Part shown: positions 1 to 12,379 of the stretch, piece after piece
How positions within the stretch are numbered: position 1 is the first letter of the stretch
Layout: every line of letters begins with the position of its first letter
From: Orientallactaga sibirica
Lineage: Eukaryota; Chordata; Mammalia; Rodentia; Dipodidae
Direction: 5' to 3'
Length of the DNA: 64,000 bases
NCBI GenBank assembly: GCA_036365145.1
Contig: JAEOAD010000018.1
Coordinates: forward strand, 9,504,001 to 9,568,000
Translations under genes and position numbers: made by a program
Notes under the pieces: generated by a model
What the model was told of the DNA's origin: nothing
The model's database searches: none
What the model saw: only the letters and a program-made list of their open reading frames with translations

Positions 1-470
1 ATATGGTCTCTTCAGCAATAGGGTCTTAACTTTTGCCTCAGGCAGGTAATTAAATGGTTTGACAGGTAGCTGTCTTGATTTGGGGACCTTGTAGGTCTCT
101 CTGATCAATGGCTGAGTGTGGATAGCAACCAATCTCTGGTATTGGGAGTTACAGGTCAGAGACAGAATTTTTTTTCTTTTAAGCTTAGGCTTCATCCCAC
201 CTTCACCAGAGCATTAATTTTCAGGTGCTCCCTCCTTACTCCTGTTGAGGGTTATATCTTTTAGGCTATCTCCAAGGATAAAGGTTTCTATGGTATCAGC
301 TCATTTCAGATTGAATTTTGTGTTTGTTTCCCCACCTCCCCTTCCCCTCCCCCCAAACCCTTCCATCCCTATTATCTGGGCCTTGAGTTGCCTATCAGGT
401 ATGATAGCAACTCCAGCAGGTCTGGGTTAGGAACTGCAGATAAGTGACACCATGCATCGTTTGTCTTTCT
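1..470 (-). mobile_element. L1 3'-UTR fragment, copy 1
   Basis: The text closely follows 38,880-39,230 of this window in the same orientation, including the phrases around 'cttttgcctcaggca' and 'gttgagggttatat'. Both resemble the long 3' UTR of rodent L1 read from the minus strand. The copy runs off the left edge. No coding sequence remains. Repeat identity is solid from the internal match; the L1 assignment is from family knowledge. Confidence 0.6.
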
Positions 471-539
471 GTGATTGTATGATTTCACTGATTTCATCTA
501 TGATTTCATCTGTTTCAAGAGTTTCCATTTTTCTACAGA

Positions 540-1565
540 TTTCATTGTAACATTTATGAAAATTTATTTTTTATTGGCAACTTCTATACTTACATACAAA
601 AAACTATATTTCCCTCCCCTCCCCCATTCCCCTTCAGAATTCTATTCTCCATCATATTCCCTCCCTCTCTCCATTTGTCTCTCTTTTAATTTGATGTCAT
701 CATCTTTTTCTTCTATTATGAAGGTCTTGCAAACGTATTGCTAGGCACTGCAAGATCATGGATATCGAGGCCAATTTCTGTCTGGACAGTTGCATTGTAA
801 GGAGTCGTACCCTTCCTTTGGCTCTTCCATTCTTTCCACCCCCTCTTCCTCAACGGACCCTGAGCCTTGGAGGATGTGCCAGAGATGTTTCAGTGCTGGA
901 CACTCCTCTATCCTTTTGGGTCATCCCAGTGGTCATCGCCATCTGAAAAGAGAAGCTTCTCTAACCAGAAGTGAGAATAGCATTAATATGCAAATATGAA
1001 CATCAAGTGTAGTGCTTTCAGGGCAGTTTGGTGGGAATAATATATACATTTAGCCAGACAAGAGCAGGCTTTATACCTGTAAGGCTCATGACCTCCCCTG
1101 CCATAGAATTTTGATTAGGTTTTTCAGTACTAGGCATGTATTCCCTCCCATAGAGAGGGTCTTCAGTCCAATTAGGGTGCAGTTGGTTACCCCAAGAGCA
1201 GACATGCCACTATTGCACCTGTTCAGTAATTGGGCCTGTATGGCCAAACTTGAGTTTTCCAGTGTCCACTGTTTTCACTGCTGATGACTTCTGTCTCCCA
1301 TATGGCTGTGTGAAGTGCAGTTTTTTCCAGCTTTCAGTTGGCTGGTCTACAGGGAGAAGGTATTTTGCTCAGCACCAGCTTGCTTTCTCAGTGACCTTGC
1401 CTCTCAGGCAAGAGATGTCTTCAGCAATAGGGTCTTACCATCTGTTTCTCAAGGGAAACCAAGGGCCTTGGCAATAGCCTTTAATGTTTGGAGGCTACCG
1501 GGGCCTCCTTGGCCAACAACTCGCTGGAAGGTATCCCATCCCAGGCACTGAAAATTTTATAGTAA
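540..1565 (-). mobile_element. L1 3'-UTR, second copy
   Basis: A second minus-strand L1 3' end abuts the first. It starts with a pyrimidine-rich block (about 600-690), continues with text typical of rodent L1 3' UTRs ('gagaagcttctctaacca' near 950), and ends near 1,560 after a motif shared with copy 1 ('cttcagcaatagggtctta' at 1,420). Short open frames inside it are incidental. Confidence 0.6.
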
Positions 1566-1699
1566 CAGTCCATAGCTTCTGGATGTGCCATTATTCAAAA
1601 AAGTAGGTTTACATAAGTCTTATTCAGACTATCTTGAATTTTGATTGACTCTCCCGCTGCCCTTCTTTTATGCATTCTCTTCCCATGGCCTCACTTAGG

Positions 1700-1842
1700 C
1701 CTTTCTCTTCCCTGTAATCTGTTCTTCTACTTACATATGTACAATATTTGTACATATTTATGAGGCACCATGTGATGTTTTGATTCATGTAGTGATCTAC
1801 TAAGGGCAATTAGTATATTTATCACCTTAAACTTTTATCAAC

Positions 1843-1896
<54 letters not shown>

Positions 1897-2110
1897 AGTA
1901 CTTTCAAATTTCTGCCTTTGAAGAATCTTGAGCTGTACTATTAATGCATTATTATTGATTATAATCACATTATGGCATAAAACCAGAACTTATCCTTTCT
2001 ATTAAACAGTGAAACATTAAGCTTTGAAACTTTTCTCTAATCTCATTCATTCTCTCCAGTTTCTGGTAACTATAATTCTAAGTACAAAACTTCTTTGAGA
2101 TTAGCTGTTT
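1700..2110 (-). mobile_element. Old L1 (L1M-type) 3' end
   Basis: The sequence 'caccatgtgatgttttgatt' and the following 'ggcaattagtatatttatcacc' match the 3' UTR of older mammalian L1 (L1MA-like) read in reverse. An (AT)n tract interrupts it at 1,848-1,895. Divergent and probably ancient. Confidence 0.55.
1848..1895. repeat. (AT)n microsatellite
   Basis: About 47 bases of perfect AT alternation inside an old L1 fragment. Confidence 0.95.
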
Positions 2111-2219
2111 TTATGCTATACTTAGCAATGAGATTGTGTGGTGAGTCTTCCCAAAGGTTAGTTTATTCTACTTCATATAATGTTCTCTGGGTGAATCTGT
2201 GTTGCTACAGTGAAATTAC

Positions 2220-2222
<3 letters not shown>

Positions 2223-2283
<61 letters not shown>

Positions 2284-2319
2284 ATGCATGCACATGCGCG
2301 TATGCACACACATGTGCAC
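2223..2319. repeat. (TG)n microsatellite with alternating purine-pyrimidine extension
   Basis: About 60 bases of perfect TG (to 2,282) continue into CATG/CGCG/CACA text that keeps strict pyrimidine-purine alternation to 2,319. Apparent Cys-Val or Thr-His coding frames through it are artefacts of the dinucleotide repeat. Confidence 0.95.
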
Positions 2320-2357
2320 TCTTATGCACATATGCATGCAGTACTCCTGTCTATCAT

Positions 2358-2655
2358 TGTTGCAGTTACCATCACATTGCTGGCTAAACCATCCTACCAA
2401 AAACAGCTCATGAGAAGAAAGGGTTTATTTCAGAATGACAGGTTGCAGCGGAAGCAACATCATGGCAGAAAGAGCTGGCACAACGTAGCATCCATAGAAG
2501 AGAGCCAACAGCCAGCATCCAGAAGCATGAACAGCCAGAGCTCAAGCTGGTTCTCTACATACCTAGTAGTGCTGGACTGAAGATATTCTCCCAGTGACAC
2601 ACTTACTCTAGCAGGGTTTGACCTGCTGGAGACTTAAGTAGAATGTATAATCAAA
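2358..2655 (-). mobile_element. MaLR-type LTR
   Basis: Read on the minus strand, it contains an AATAAA polyadenylation signal ('gaaataaaccctttc') and ends 'gtaactgcaaca', like the complete MaLR at 52,754. The LTR start appears truncated. Related copies in the same orientation lie at 9,105, 14,868, 28,390 and 32,690. Confidence 0.6.
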
Positions 2656-2668
2656 AATATCTGAGACT

Positions 2669-2903
2669 GGGCTGGAGAGATGGCTTAGTGGTTAAACGCT
2701 TGCCTGTGAAGCCTAAGGATCCTGGTTCAAGGCTTGATTCTCCAGGATCCACGTAAGCCAGATGCATAAGGGGGCGCATGCATCTGGAGTTCTTTTACAG
2801 TGGCTAGAGGCCCTGGCGTGCCCATTCTCTCTCTCTTTCTCTACCTGCCTATTTCTGTATCTCTCTCTCTCTCAAATTAATAAATAAATAAAAATAAAAT
2901 ATT
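2669..2903 (+). mobile_element. B2-superfamily (DIP-like) tRNA-derived SINE
   Basis: Begins 'gggctggagagatggc' (tRNA-like A-box region), has a B-box-like 'ggttcaagg', a TC-rich run and an AATAAATAAA tail. An imperfect target duplication ending 'gagact' flanks it (2,654-2,668 and 2,904-2,919). It carries the core 'agggggcgc' at about 2,769. Confidence 0.85.
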
Positions 2904-2975
2904 AAAAAAATCGGAGACTATGGTATACATACACTTGTATTCAAACCACCATAGTGATCTCTCAATTATCTGTCG

Positions 2976-2977
<2 letters not shown>

Positions 2978-3021
<44 letters not shown>

Positions 3022-3022
3022 A
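2978..3022. repeat. (TATC)n microsatellite
   Basis: About eleven tandem TATC units. Confidence 0.95.
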
Positions 3023-4119
3023 TTTTCTATTATCTCACATTTCCTTAATACATTCATCTCTTGATGGACATTAAGCCAACCATTGTCATTTTATTAAAAT
3101 CACCATATTTTATTTAAATAGTATCTTTATAAATGTTAATTCTTAGAATAATATAGCAATCAAAATGCATTAAGATTAAATTATCTGGAACTATAGTAGA
3201 ATTAACCTAAATTTAAAGCATGCTAGTATTTATTATACTTTATTGTTTATTTTATATAAATCCAAGTGACTTCTGTTTTTCATAACTCATGGGCAGAGAA
3301 AAATATAAGTCAAGTAGAAAATTAAGAGAGATGAAATGGAGGAGACTTGGCATAAAGGAAAACTCTTGTATTGTGCTCAAAGCCTAAGTGAGCTTAGTTA
3401 ATCTATACTACCTGGAATACTTCATACCCAAAATGGTTGTGAACCTAAAATATACAGAAAAATAAAAGGAAAGTATAGAAGAAAAGCAAGCAAGAATAAT
3501 ATCTATCAAACTTTTCAAATGCTATTTCTTTATCTTCCTATAGTCTACATATTATAATTCCCAGCTGATGCTTCTTCTCCTTGATGTGATTGTCTTTCCC
3601 AAGTTGACCATGCTTATGTGAAACACTGCAACAGAGTTTAATACTGCATTCTTCCTCTCATGCTCCATTAGCCCTCCATGATACACAAACCTTTATACTC
3701 AAAATTAAATTTCAGAGAAATTTAATCTTTTCTCAAAGTCCAATAACCAGGGATAGTTCAGATTCTGGAGTAGAGCACTAGTCTTCATCATTAGTCAAGT
3801 ATTCACAAGAATTTATCATTGTATCCTCATCAGTATCCTTGTATCCTGTCACCATTGATTGCAGTCCACTTGGAAGCTGAAGCACAATGCTGGTAGAAGT
3901 CTTAGCACATATTTCTATGGAAGGATATAACTTTCCCTAACATTGCCATGCCTTTCATTCTTCATCATGGCTAGTCCAGTGTGTAACACTGCATGTAATG
4001 AACAGTATTCAGTCTGTTGAGAGGCTAAAACATAGAGATTATTGAAGGAGTAGGGAGATATCTCTTACTTCTTCTCTTATATCTTTTCAGACTGTACATA
4101 ATTGAAAAACTTATAAGCA
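3023..4119. other. Unassigned AT-rich sequence
   Basis: No repeat family or gene recognised. The minus strand from about 3,930 to 3,778 is open for about 50 codons and ends in an acidic stretch before TAG, but has no start codon and matches no protein I know. Confidence 0.4.
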
Positions 4120-4136
4120 TAAAAGTTGTATAAACA

Positions 4137-4330
4137 GGGCTGGAGAGACTTATTAGTGTTTAAGGTGTTTGCCTGCAAAGCCTAAGGACCTGGGTTTGAT
4201 TCCTCAGTACCCACATAAACCAGATGTACAAAGTGGCATATGTATCTGGTGTTTGTTTGAAGTGGCCAGAAGCCATGGTGTGCCCAAATCATTCTCTTCC
4301 TCTCTCCCTGCAAATCAATAAAATATAGTT
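4137..4330 (+). mobile_element. B2-superfamily (DIP-like) SINE
   Basis: Head 'gggctggagagactta', body 'cctgcaaagcctaaggacc' and an A/T-rich tail. Imperfect flanking duplications of the 'ataaaagttgtataaaca' type occur at about 4,120 and 4,331, indicating retroposition. Confidence 0.8.
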
Positions 4331-4368
4331 ATAAAAGAATTGTAGAAACAGAAACATTTGAAATACAC

Positions 4369-4590
4369 ATTTTTTTTTATTTTATAGAGACACACACACA
4401 CACACACAGAATTGGCACACCATAGCCTGAGACACTGCAATCAAACTCCAGACACTTGTACCATCTTGTGGGAATGTGCAACCTCACACTTGCCTTACCT
4501 TTGTGCATCTGGCTTAAGTGGGATCTGGAGAGAGATTGAACATGTGTCCTTAGGCTTCGCAGGCAAGTGCCTTAACTGCTCCATACATAC
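4369..4590 (-). mobile_element. B2-superfamily (DIP-like) SINE
   Basis: Reverse-complement copy: T-rich start, a short (CA)n at 4,391-4,409 in the tail region, then 'gtgcatctggcttaagtggg' and 'cgcaggcaagtgccttaac'. The head terminus is eroded. Confidence 0.75.
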
Positions 4591-4895
4591 ATATTTCTAT
4601 GTAATTCTTATCTTTGTAAGTTATGTTCATTCAGAATCAAAAATCATCAAATACAATTTAAAACACAGTATCCTATTATGTCTAACCTCATAATGTCTAT
4701 TTTCAGTACAAAATTAATGAAGTTCACATGCTACTTCTTATCTTCATGTGTTTCTACATAGCACAATCAGATAAATCCATCAAACCCAGCATATTACATT
4801 TTACAAATTTTACATCCAGAGTACTCATCAGGGGATAGAAAGAAGAGTACATTGCTTTACAAGGAACAGTAGGTATTCCTATTTTATGACCAAGT
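4591..4895. other. Unassigned AT-rich sequence
   Basis: Nothing recognisable between two SINEs. Confidence 0.4.
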
Positions 4896-4906
4896 AAGAG
4901 TGAAAA

Positions 4907-5135
4907 CAGGGCTGGAAAGATGGCTTAGTAGTTAAGGCAGTTTGCTTGCAAAGCCAAAATACCCAGGTTCGACTCCCCAGGACCCAATTAAGCCGGATGC
5001 ACAAGGGTGCACATGCATCTGGAGTTCTGTTTTCAGTGGCTGGAGACCCTGGTGCACCCATTCTCTCCCCCCCCCACTCCCTTCCTATTTCTGTATCCCT
5101 CTCTCTCAAATAAATAAAAATAAAATATTTTTTAA
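4907..5135 (+). mobile_element. B2-superfamily (DIP-like) SINE with target duplication
   Basis: Full-length copy with head, a B-box-like 'ggttcgactcc', a C/T-rich run and an AATAAATAAAAA tail. An exact 11-base duplication 'aagagtgaaaa' flanks it at 4,896-4,906 and 5,136-5,146. Confidence 0.9.
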
Positions 5136-5149
5136 AAGAGTGAAAAGAA

Positions 5150-8100
5150 AATGTAAAAAAAGTTTTTTTATAAAGTGACATTTTGGACTCAGAATTGAGT
5201 TTGTGCTAATTTTTGGGACCTTCACACATTTCTTAAAATTTCAATAAATATATCAATATATGTAGATATATATTCACATGTGAACATGCATAGATACCAA
5301 AAAGTATGGGCTCAATATGTTGAACTATTACATAGGCCATATAAACAATATTGTCCAATATTATTTGACTAATACTTAATTTCTCTAAAATGTCTCTAAG
5401 CTCTGAGTCATCAGACTCTGTCTATCCCAGTGAACTACCTTACAGTTCTGACCATTCATTATACTTTAAAAATGGTTGTAACCTTCTTGTATATATATGT
5501 TAATGTTAGTTATTTGCCCCTGCTCACACCAGAACAAATGGCTACGTACATGAGAATCCATCAGATCTCTAATGAAATTTATAATTTCTTCTACTGTCTT
5601 CTCTTATGTAGGTTAAATATTTCAAATGTGTTGAACACAATTCTTGCCAAGACAATATAAGTTTTCCTGATGGTTTTAAAGTGAATGGAAAATAATAGCA
5701 CTTCCTCTAATTATATAATAACCATGTCTCTGTTTTAGCAAATATAGCTATATTCTCATAGACATCAACTTCATGTTGTCCTTTCACTATCAGAACTTCT
5801 TACTAATGTACTCTCATTAATTGTTTAAAAATACCCCCTTTGGGTAATCTCTTCCAATTAAATGTCCTAATTAGTGTCAATGAAGAAATGAGGATACTTC
5901 TCATAGTAAGCTTGTATGGACCTGTGTGTGAGTATAGAATAAAGTAATAATAGATATCACTGATCCTAAACTCTAAAATTTAATGATGCTTTTTTGTAAA
6001 TGATATGATATGCAAATTACACAGCCCTAGGTTGACATAGGCAAACCAGAGCTTTCTCAGAGAAAGCCAAGTGGAATGTCAGCCATTTGACTGCAAGAGA
6101 ACTTTCTTTATAATTCATTGTTGCATTCCTAGAGGGTGGGAAGCAAATATGGAAAGGTCATGGAATTGAAGGTACTAAAAGTGTCTCCTATGCTCATAGA
6201 GTCTGTAAGGAAATTATTTATAAAAGAAACAGTATAATAATGGCTATCAACTATCTAAAGTGCTGACCTTTGAGAAGAGGTAATTTCATTGAAAATGTAT
6301 TAAAAAATGTTTGACCAGGCCTTTCAAGTCTGTGGTTGATAGACACACATACTTAAAAACATACTATAATCATAAATAAATGGTCATATATGTTATATGT
6401 CAGAATCATATGTTTATAAATATGTAACAAAAACATTTTGTTCTTTGTCTTCCAAGGTAGTGATGAATATATTATACTTTATCTGGTTGATCTCAACTAG
6501 TGCTACCAAAACCACCAAGCAGAAATTGCAAAGAGTAAGTGTCGTCTCCATTAAAGAAAAACAGATCCATTCTTTCATGCCTTCCTCTGTGTGCCAGGAC
6601 TGTCTTCATGGTCACTCCATTCTCTCATACTGACCTCTCTCATCAGTTTGTCTGGAAAGCTAGTACTATCTTTTCAGACTCAATGTAATAGCCCTCTCTT
6701 TCCCGAGAGAGCTACTACATGTGCTCTTTGCAAACACATTATCTTGTGCTATCATTATTTGTGATTCCATCTCCCTTGTCAGACAGTGTTTGCACATGAC
6801 CTTACTGGATGAGTCTAGTAAGGTATAGGTGAAAATGGCACCCAGCAATATGACTATTGCTTGAATGAACAATTGAATGAATGATTAAGATAGTGATGTG
6901 ATATTGAGAGGAGGATGTGTGTGTCTGTCTATACACACAATAGTGTGACTGACCAAAACTGTAGGCTTCATGACTGAGCCTTGGAAATCATGCATGAATG
7001 CATCCATCTGTGGCTGTCATTCTATTCTTCAAACCAGACAGTAGGGGAGAGAGCTAAACCAGAGACTCTGGAGACACATGAATCACTGGGGGTGAGGTGC
7101 TTCTGTAGAGACATTACTATGGTCCTATCATCTGTATTAAAAGCATTGTATCAGGTGATATGATCATATTTTCTTTTTGTTCCAGAAATTTTCATGTTTA
7201 AATAATTTAGATTAACATATTTTTCACTTTATTTGACTTATTTATGTCTTTAGTCAAAGAAATAATCAGGTCCAGTGCTCAGCTAGCTTACTTTCACATA
7301 AGATGAAGCAGACAGAAAATGTACTGGCTTAGTAGACCACAGGGTCATGGTGCAGATTTTTAAAATCTGCTCTTGTACCATAAATGCAGCCCTAGATAGC
7401 ACATAAAGCAGGAAACATAACTGCATTGCAGGGAAAACATGTATATCAAAATAGGTGTTACATTGGACTTTGCCCCAAGGCTTTTACTTTGATGATCACT
7501 GAAAATAACCTAGCATATAAAAACTCTCATTCACATCTCTAGAGACATATTGTTTATGCATTGCTAATAACAAGCTTAGGTTATTATTATTAGGTTATAT
7601 TATAAGCAATAGAACAAAAATTCCATTATTTCATATCTATTATTCTTCCAGTATTAATGCTTCTAATTCATCTTCTATGAGGTTTGGGAATAGAGCCAAA
7701 GTGTGATTTGAAATATCATAGATGAAGGAATGTTCCAGTTACCAGAAGGATACTAATCCTCTCTTAGCAACTGGAACTCTACATTGTGAATGGCTACACA
7801 AAGGTTATATTTATGAAATAGAAGTATTTTATTCTATAAAATAGTGTTGGTTAAATATAATGTTTTTTCTTCAAGATCAATTGCAAGTTCTATTCTTGAG
7901 GTAGGTTCAGATTCTGGGCCAGGAGGCAGGAATATGGACAACAGTATAAGGTAGCGTGAAGCCTTCAAATGAGATGACATTGCACATTCCATAGGCACTG
8001 GATGCTCAGGTTTGAGTTACTTGCCATGTAAGTCAGGGATTTGAGGACTTTTGTAAAATTATAAGTCTTGTGATAATGGGTGTCACATAAAGAAATTGAT

Positions 8101-8190
8101 GTCATTTCCTCAAGTATGGTAATCAAACCTAATTTTTAGAATGATGTGTTGATTTCCCCAAATTTCTTTGATTAAAAAGGTAACTATTGG
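5150..8190. other. Unique AT-rich stretch, no feature recognised
   Basis: About 3 kb without a recognised repeat or coding exon. All open frames are under 80 codons and lack splice-site or homology support. Very degraded old repeats cannot be excluded by eye. Confidence 0.4.
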
Positions 8191-8191
8191 C

Positions 8192-8430
8192 AGATCCAGG
8201 TGTGGTAGTACATGCATGCAATCCAGCACTTAGGAGGCTGAAGCAGGAAGCCTCACTCTGCTATGTATTTGAGGCTAGTTGGGAGCTCTGGGTCAGCTTG
8301 GGCCACATAGTAAGTTTCTATGCAACAAAAACAGAAAGAAAAAATAAGGAGAGCGAGAGAGAGAGGAGAGAGAAATGGAAAAAAATTTTAAAAAAAACAA
8401 AAGTAAAAGAAAACAAAAGAAAGAAAGTGG
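8192..8430 (+). mobile_element. B1 SINE with long A-rich tail
   Basis: 'ccaggtgtggtagtacatg' followed by 'aatccagcacttaggaggct' is 7SL-derived B1 text. The 3' side is an A/G-rich tail to about 8,430. Divergent from consensus. Confidence 0.75.
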
Positions 8431-8439
8431 ATATTGGGC

Positions 8440-9104
8440 TTTGAATTGCACACATAAGAGATCTCTACATATGCAGAACTTATTTCTGTATCTAATGGTA
8501 TGTATTGTATTTCTGGATCATCTTATCCATCTCTTATATTAAACCCTATATGAATTCTTTATGGAAGGAGTCTTAGATGTTTACAGATACCAGAAAATTA
8601 AAGGAAGGGAAAAGAATAAATAATTAGCACTAGTGTGCATAAACATGAAGAGTGCAGGGAATGATGGAAATGGTGGATCCTGGAGAGCCAGAGCCACTAC
8701 CTGCCAGCCAGCTGTAGCTGACGAGGATACAGATCAGGGAATCCATGACATCTTACTGTGAAAAATAATCAATCTGACAATTGTAATAAAAAGTCTTCCA
8801 ATTTGAGTCAACATTTAAAAAGTACTTGATGGATCAAATATGACATGTTTATAGGTTGAACTTGTCTCCTGAATGGACCATCAGTTTGTGACCTCACTAC
8901 AAAAGTGTTCCCCTTGTTTTATTCACCTCTGGTAAATACTTGTTTAGAGCTTAATCACAAATGTAGTATGGATTATAATTTCCATAGTAGCAAGTATTTA
9001 CTCTATAATAACTCACTTGATAACTTGATGGCACAAAGCAGAAACCAATTATTTACTCACAATTATGTGAGGTGGCAAATTTTAGATGTTCTATGATCTC
9101 AATA
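8440..9104. other. Unassigned sequence
   Basis: No gene or repeat family recognised. Confidence 0.4.
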
Positions 9105-9424
9105 TGTGTCATTAGTACCTTCATATTGCTGGACAAAACACCTGGCCAAAAGCAGCTGAGGAGAGGAAAGGGTTTATTTTACTTTACAGTATCAAGTGCA
9201 AGTTTGGTAGTAGAGCAGAGGCTGGACATCACTTCTTTGCATAGCATCTGACAGAAAGCAGCAAGAGAGTGAGCTGAGCTCAGGGAAGGGGAAACCCCTA
9301 AGCTTGTTATTAGCAACACACCATCTCTTCCAGCAAGTCTCCAAAGTGCCATCAACTGGAGACTAACATTCCTAACACATGAGTCTATGAGACACATCTG
9401 ATTCAAACCCAAAACACCACAACA
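9105..9424 (-). mobile_element. MaLR-type LTR
   Basis: On the minus strand it starts near 'tgttgtggtgttttgg' and carries 'aataaaccctttcc'. It shares the 'ggtttatttt' segment with the other minus-strand MaLR LTRs here. No matching 5-bp flanks were found. Confidence 0.6.
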
Positions 9425-9834
9425 TGTTTTCCAACATCCACATCTTGAGGCATAATATCCACCATGACAACAGTAAAAAAATAATCTTTCAGTGATTAAG
9501 TCATGAGAGCAGAGGCTTTAAGGATGAGATCAAGGTACTTATAAAAGGGCTGAAGGGAGCAGGCTGACCCCCTTTTTCTCATCTGCCAGGTGCAGATACA
9601 ATATTTACGGACCCATATTGGAAACAGAGACTTGGGCTTTTATCAGACTCTGAATATTTTGGTGACTTGACCTTAAACTAGTCAGCATCTACAATGGAAA
9701 TAAATTTTTATTCTTTGTAAACTTCCCTGTCTCAGGTATTTTGTTTTGGTACTGAGACAGCAAGAACAATTTATTTCAGGTCCATCTGATTTTTTTAAAA
9801 AATATTGATTCCAATTTTTTGGTTTTGGTATGTA

Positions 9835-10160
9835 TCTCTCTCTCCCCCCGCCTGTGTGGTATATGCACATGTATGTGCCCTTGTCATCAAATAAGTCACA
9901 CTCACTCCATATGCTTGCCTGAGGCATGAGTCACTTGTATGAGGTAGATGGTCTTGTTTTGAGTCAAAGTCTCTTTTTATTGATTCTAGAGTCCACAATC
10001 TCAAATGAATCTCAGTCCCCTGCTGGACTTGGGTTACAGGTATGCATGACCATGCCAGGTTGTTTTATATGGGATCTGGATAATTTGACCTAGGGAAGTT
10101 TCAGGCCCTCATGTTGGTGAAAGAAGCACACTTAAACACTGGGCAATCTCTCCAGCCCTC
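9835..10160 (-). mobile_element. B4-type composite SINE
   Basis: Reverse orientation: 'gacttgggttacaggtatgc' (B1-like part), then 'catgttggtgaaagaagcac' and 'gcaatctctccagccc' (ID/tRNA-like head). The order fits B4/RSINE1 composites. Old copy. Confidence 0.55.
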
Positions 10161-10789
10161 ATCTGATTGTTCATGGGGTCATTGATGGGTCTTTCATAAG
10201 GAGGCAGATTTCTCCAGCTTTGTTTGCTTCTAGGTGCCCTCACCACAGGTCTGCAGCTGTCAGCTGGTGGACTTTAATGAGACCATCTTAATTTCACTCC
10301 TTTATTTGGTGACTGGTTTCATAAAAAAGCAAACCCAAGTGTACAAGCAACCATCAAACTTCTATTTGGTCATATTTATTGCTTTCTTCATGGGCCAACA
10401 AAAAGCTGGTTTGTGATAGGTCCATTTAAAGTTCTGAATGGGGGTGAAATCAGATTCATGGGGAATTATAAAAGTATTAATCTCTCGCAATAGATATGGG
10501 CTTTTTTAAAAGAAGACCCATTACTTTATGTTAAGTAAATATAATTGTCACAGAGCAGCCATCACATAATTATTACACACAATTGATCTCATCAAAGAAG
10601 ATTTGAAACCATGACACATGGGTGAAGAGATCTCTAACCTAGGGATATTTTTTTTCTCTTGCTAAAGATTTTAGGTATAAAGTGTTTGTTATCTCACATG
10701 ATATACATAATATACATGTACTTATTATATTTTTGTGCAAGAAAAAGTAGCACAATTGTGTATCTTCCAAGTATGTTAAAAAATATAAT
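10161..10789. other. Unassigned sequence
   Basis: Nothing recognisable; short open frames only. Confidence 0.4.
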
Positions 10790-10951
10790 GCTGAAGCCTG
10801 ACATGGTGGTGCACCCCTTTAATTCCAGCACTGGGGAGGCAGAGGTGGGAGGATTACTGAGAGCTTGAGGCCACCCTGAGACTATGAATTCTAGGTCAGC
10901 CTGAGTTAGAGTGAGACCCTACCTTGAAAAACCAAAAACAAAATAAATAAA
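10790..10951 (+). mobile_element. B1 SINE
   Basis: 'gcctgacatggtggtgcacc' through 'gagtgagaccctaccttgaa' followed by an A-rich tail (CAAAAACAAAATAAATAAA). Good B1 match over its full length. Confidence 0.9.
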
Positions 10952-12183
10952 CAGAATGTTGAGCTGATGAAGGGGAAAAAATCAACCATAGAATAGGATT
11001 ATGAAGAATAACAACTGTTTTCTTAACTAAATCATGGTTTGTTTTAAGTTGTTCATTTTTCTTTCTGAGAACAATCATTTTTTGACTTGCAAAAGAGCAC
11101 TTATTGATAAATAGATAATCCAAATAGTGTTTTCTGTCCACCAGAGTTGGAAACACCATTATTTGCATGTGTTCAAATTCAATTTTCATAATAATTTTAT
11201 GGAAAAGAAGTCCTATTTATTTTTACAAATACAAAAATGAAATTCAGAACCCTTTAAAACTTTACAGAGAAGCACTCGTGGTAGATAGCAATCCTGGCCT
11301 TTGAAACTAGATTTGTTCTAGTCCTGATTTGTTATAGTATGTCTCTGCTGTTGAGTGCAGAGCTTTCCAGCACACTACTCTGTTTGGCTTAATATTATAA
11401 AGTCTAAAACTTTTTCTCCAGCCAGAAAATATGCTGCTCACATTTCTACATATGCTTTGGAAACAGAAGCTCTGACACCAAAAATAATAGGATAAAATTC
11501 TCAAATCATCATGGTGCACATCATTCACCACAATGGGCTGCAGTAATTCCATTCACCCAAACTGTGCTGAGTCTTAAGATTGGGAGAGTAGATGCTTTAC
11601 TCACATCACAAGGTCTGTGTGCACTGGAGGCAATCACTCGTTCAATGAGTTACAAAAGTGTTGCCATTTGCTGTCTGTGCCTGGTGGAACCCAGGGTTTT
11701 CTGCTAGAAAAAAGAGAACACTCTACAAATAGTTTACTCAACCATTGCTCAAAGGGACATATGCCATTTATGATGTCATTTCATTGAGTCTGTAGTCAAC
11801 TATAGGACAGCTGAAAATTTGCATCTTTTGTAAGACTGAGAAGAAAAGAATCAAATACTAGTGAATATTGTTTATTCCCATCTATTAAAAAAATCTAAAC
11901 CATAAATACAGTACTCTGATGCTACTTTCCTAGCTAGAAATAGATTCTTTGTGTAAATTAATGTTCTTGATCTCAGCATTTCTCAATCCCATTAAAGTTC
12001 TAGCCCATTCACTTACTACCATACATGCCCATGATATGGCTGAGAACTCTATGTGTGGGTATTAATCTGTCTACAGGCTTCCCTTCTAATTATACTTTTT
12101 CTCTTTTTTTCCAGAGATAAGCCTTGGAAACAGAGCCCTACGATGTGTATACACCAGCTCTTTTCTTTGTGTGTGTGTGTGCG
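10952..12183. other. Unassigned sequence
   Basis: About 1.2 kb with no recognised gene or repeat. A short (GT)n at about 12,170-12,190 borders the next B1. Confidence 0.4.
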
Positions 12184-12333
12184 TGTGTGTTTTCTGAGGT
12201 AGGGCTTCACTCTAGCTCAAGTTGACCTGGAATTCACTATGAGTCTCAGGGTGGCCTTGAACTCATGATGATCCTCCTACCTCTGCCTCCCAAGTGTGCT
12301 GGGATTAATGGTGTGTACCACCACTCCTGGCCC
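12184..12333 (-). mobile_element. B1 SINE
   Basis: Reverse B1: 'ctcagggtggccttgaactc' then 'cctctgcctcccaagtgtgc' and 'ggtgtgtaccaccactcc'. Confidence 0.9.
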
Positions 12334-12379
12334 CAGCTCTCTTCTTATATATTAGATCTGCTTCTCTTTACCATGGAGA

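Noticed and set aside
2095..2580. 161-codon plus-strand open frame with long Cys-Val repeats
   Set aside because: It runs through the (TG)n microsatellite and a reverse MaLR LTR; the repeat keeps all frames open and explains the peptide.
3778..3930. Minus-strand stretch of about 50 open codons with an acidic end before TAG, as a possible retrocopy
   Set aside because: No start codon, no protein recognised, and no poly(A) tail or other retroposition mark.
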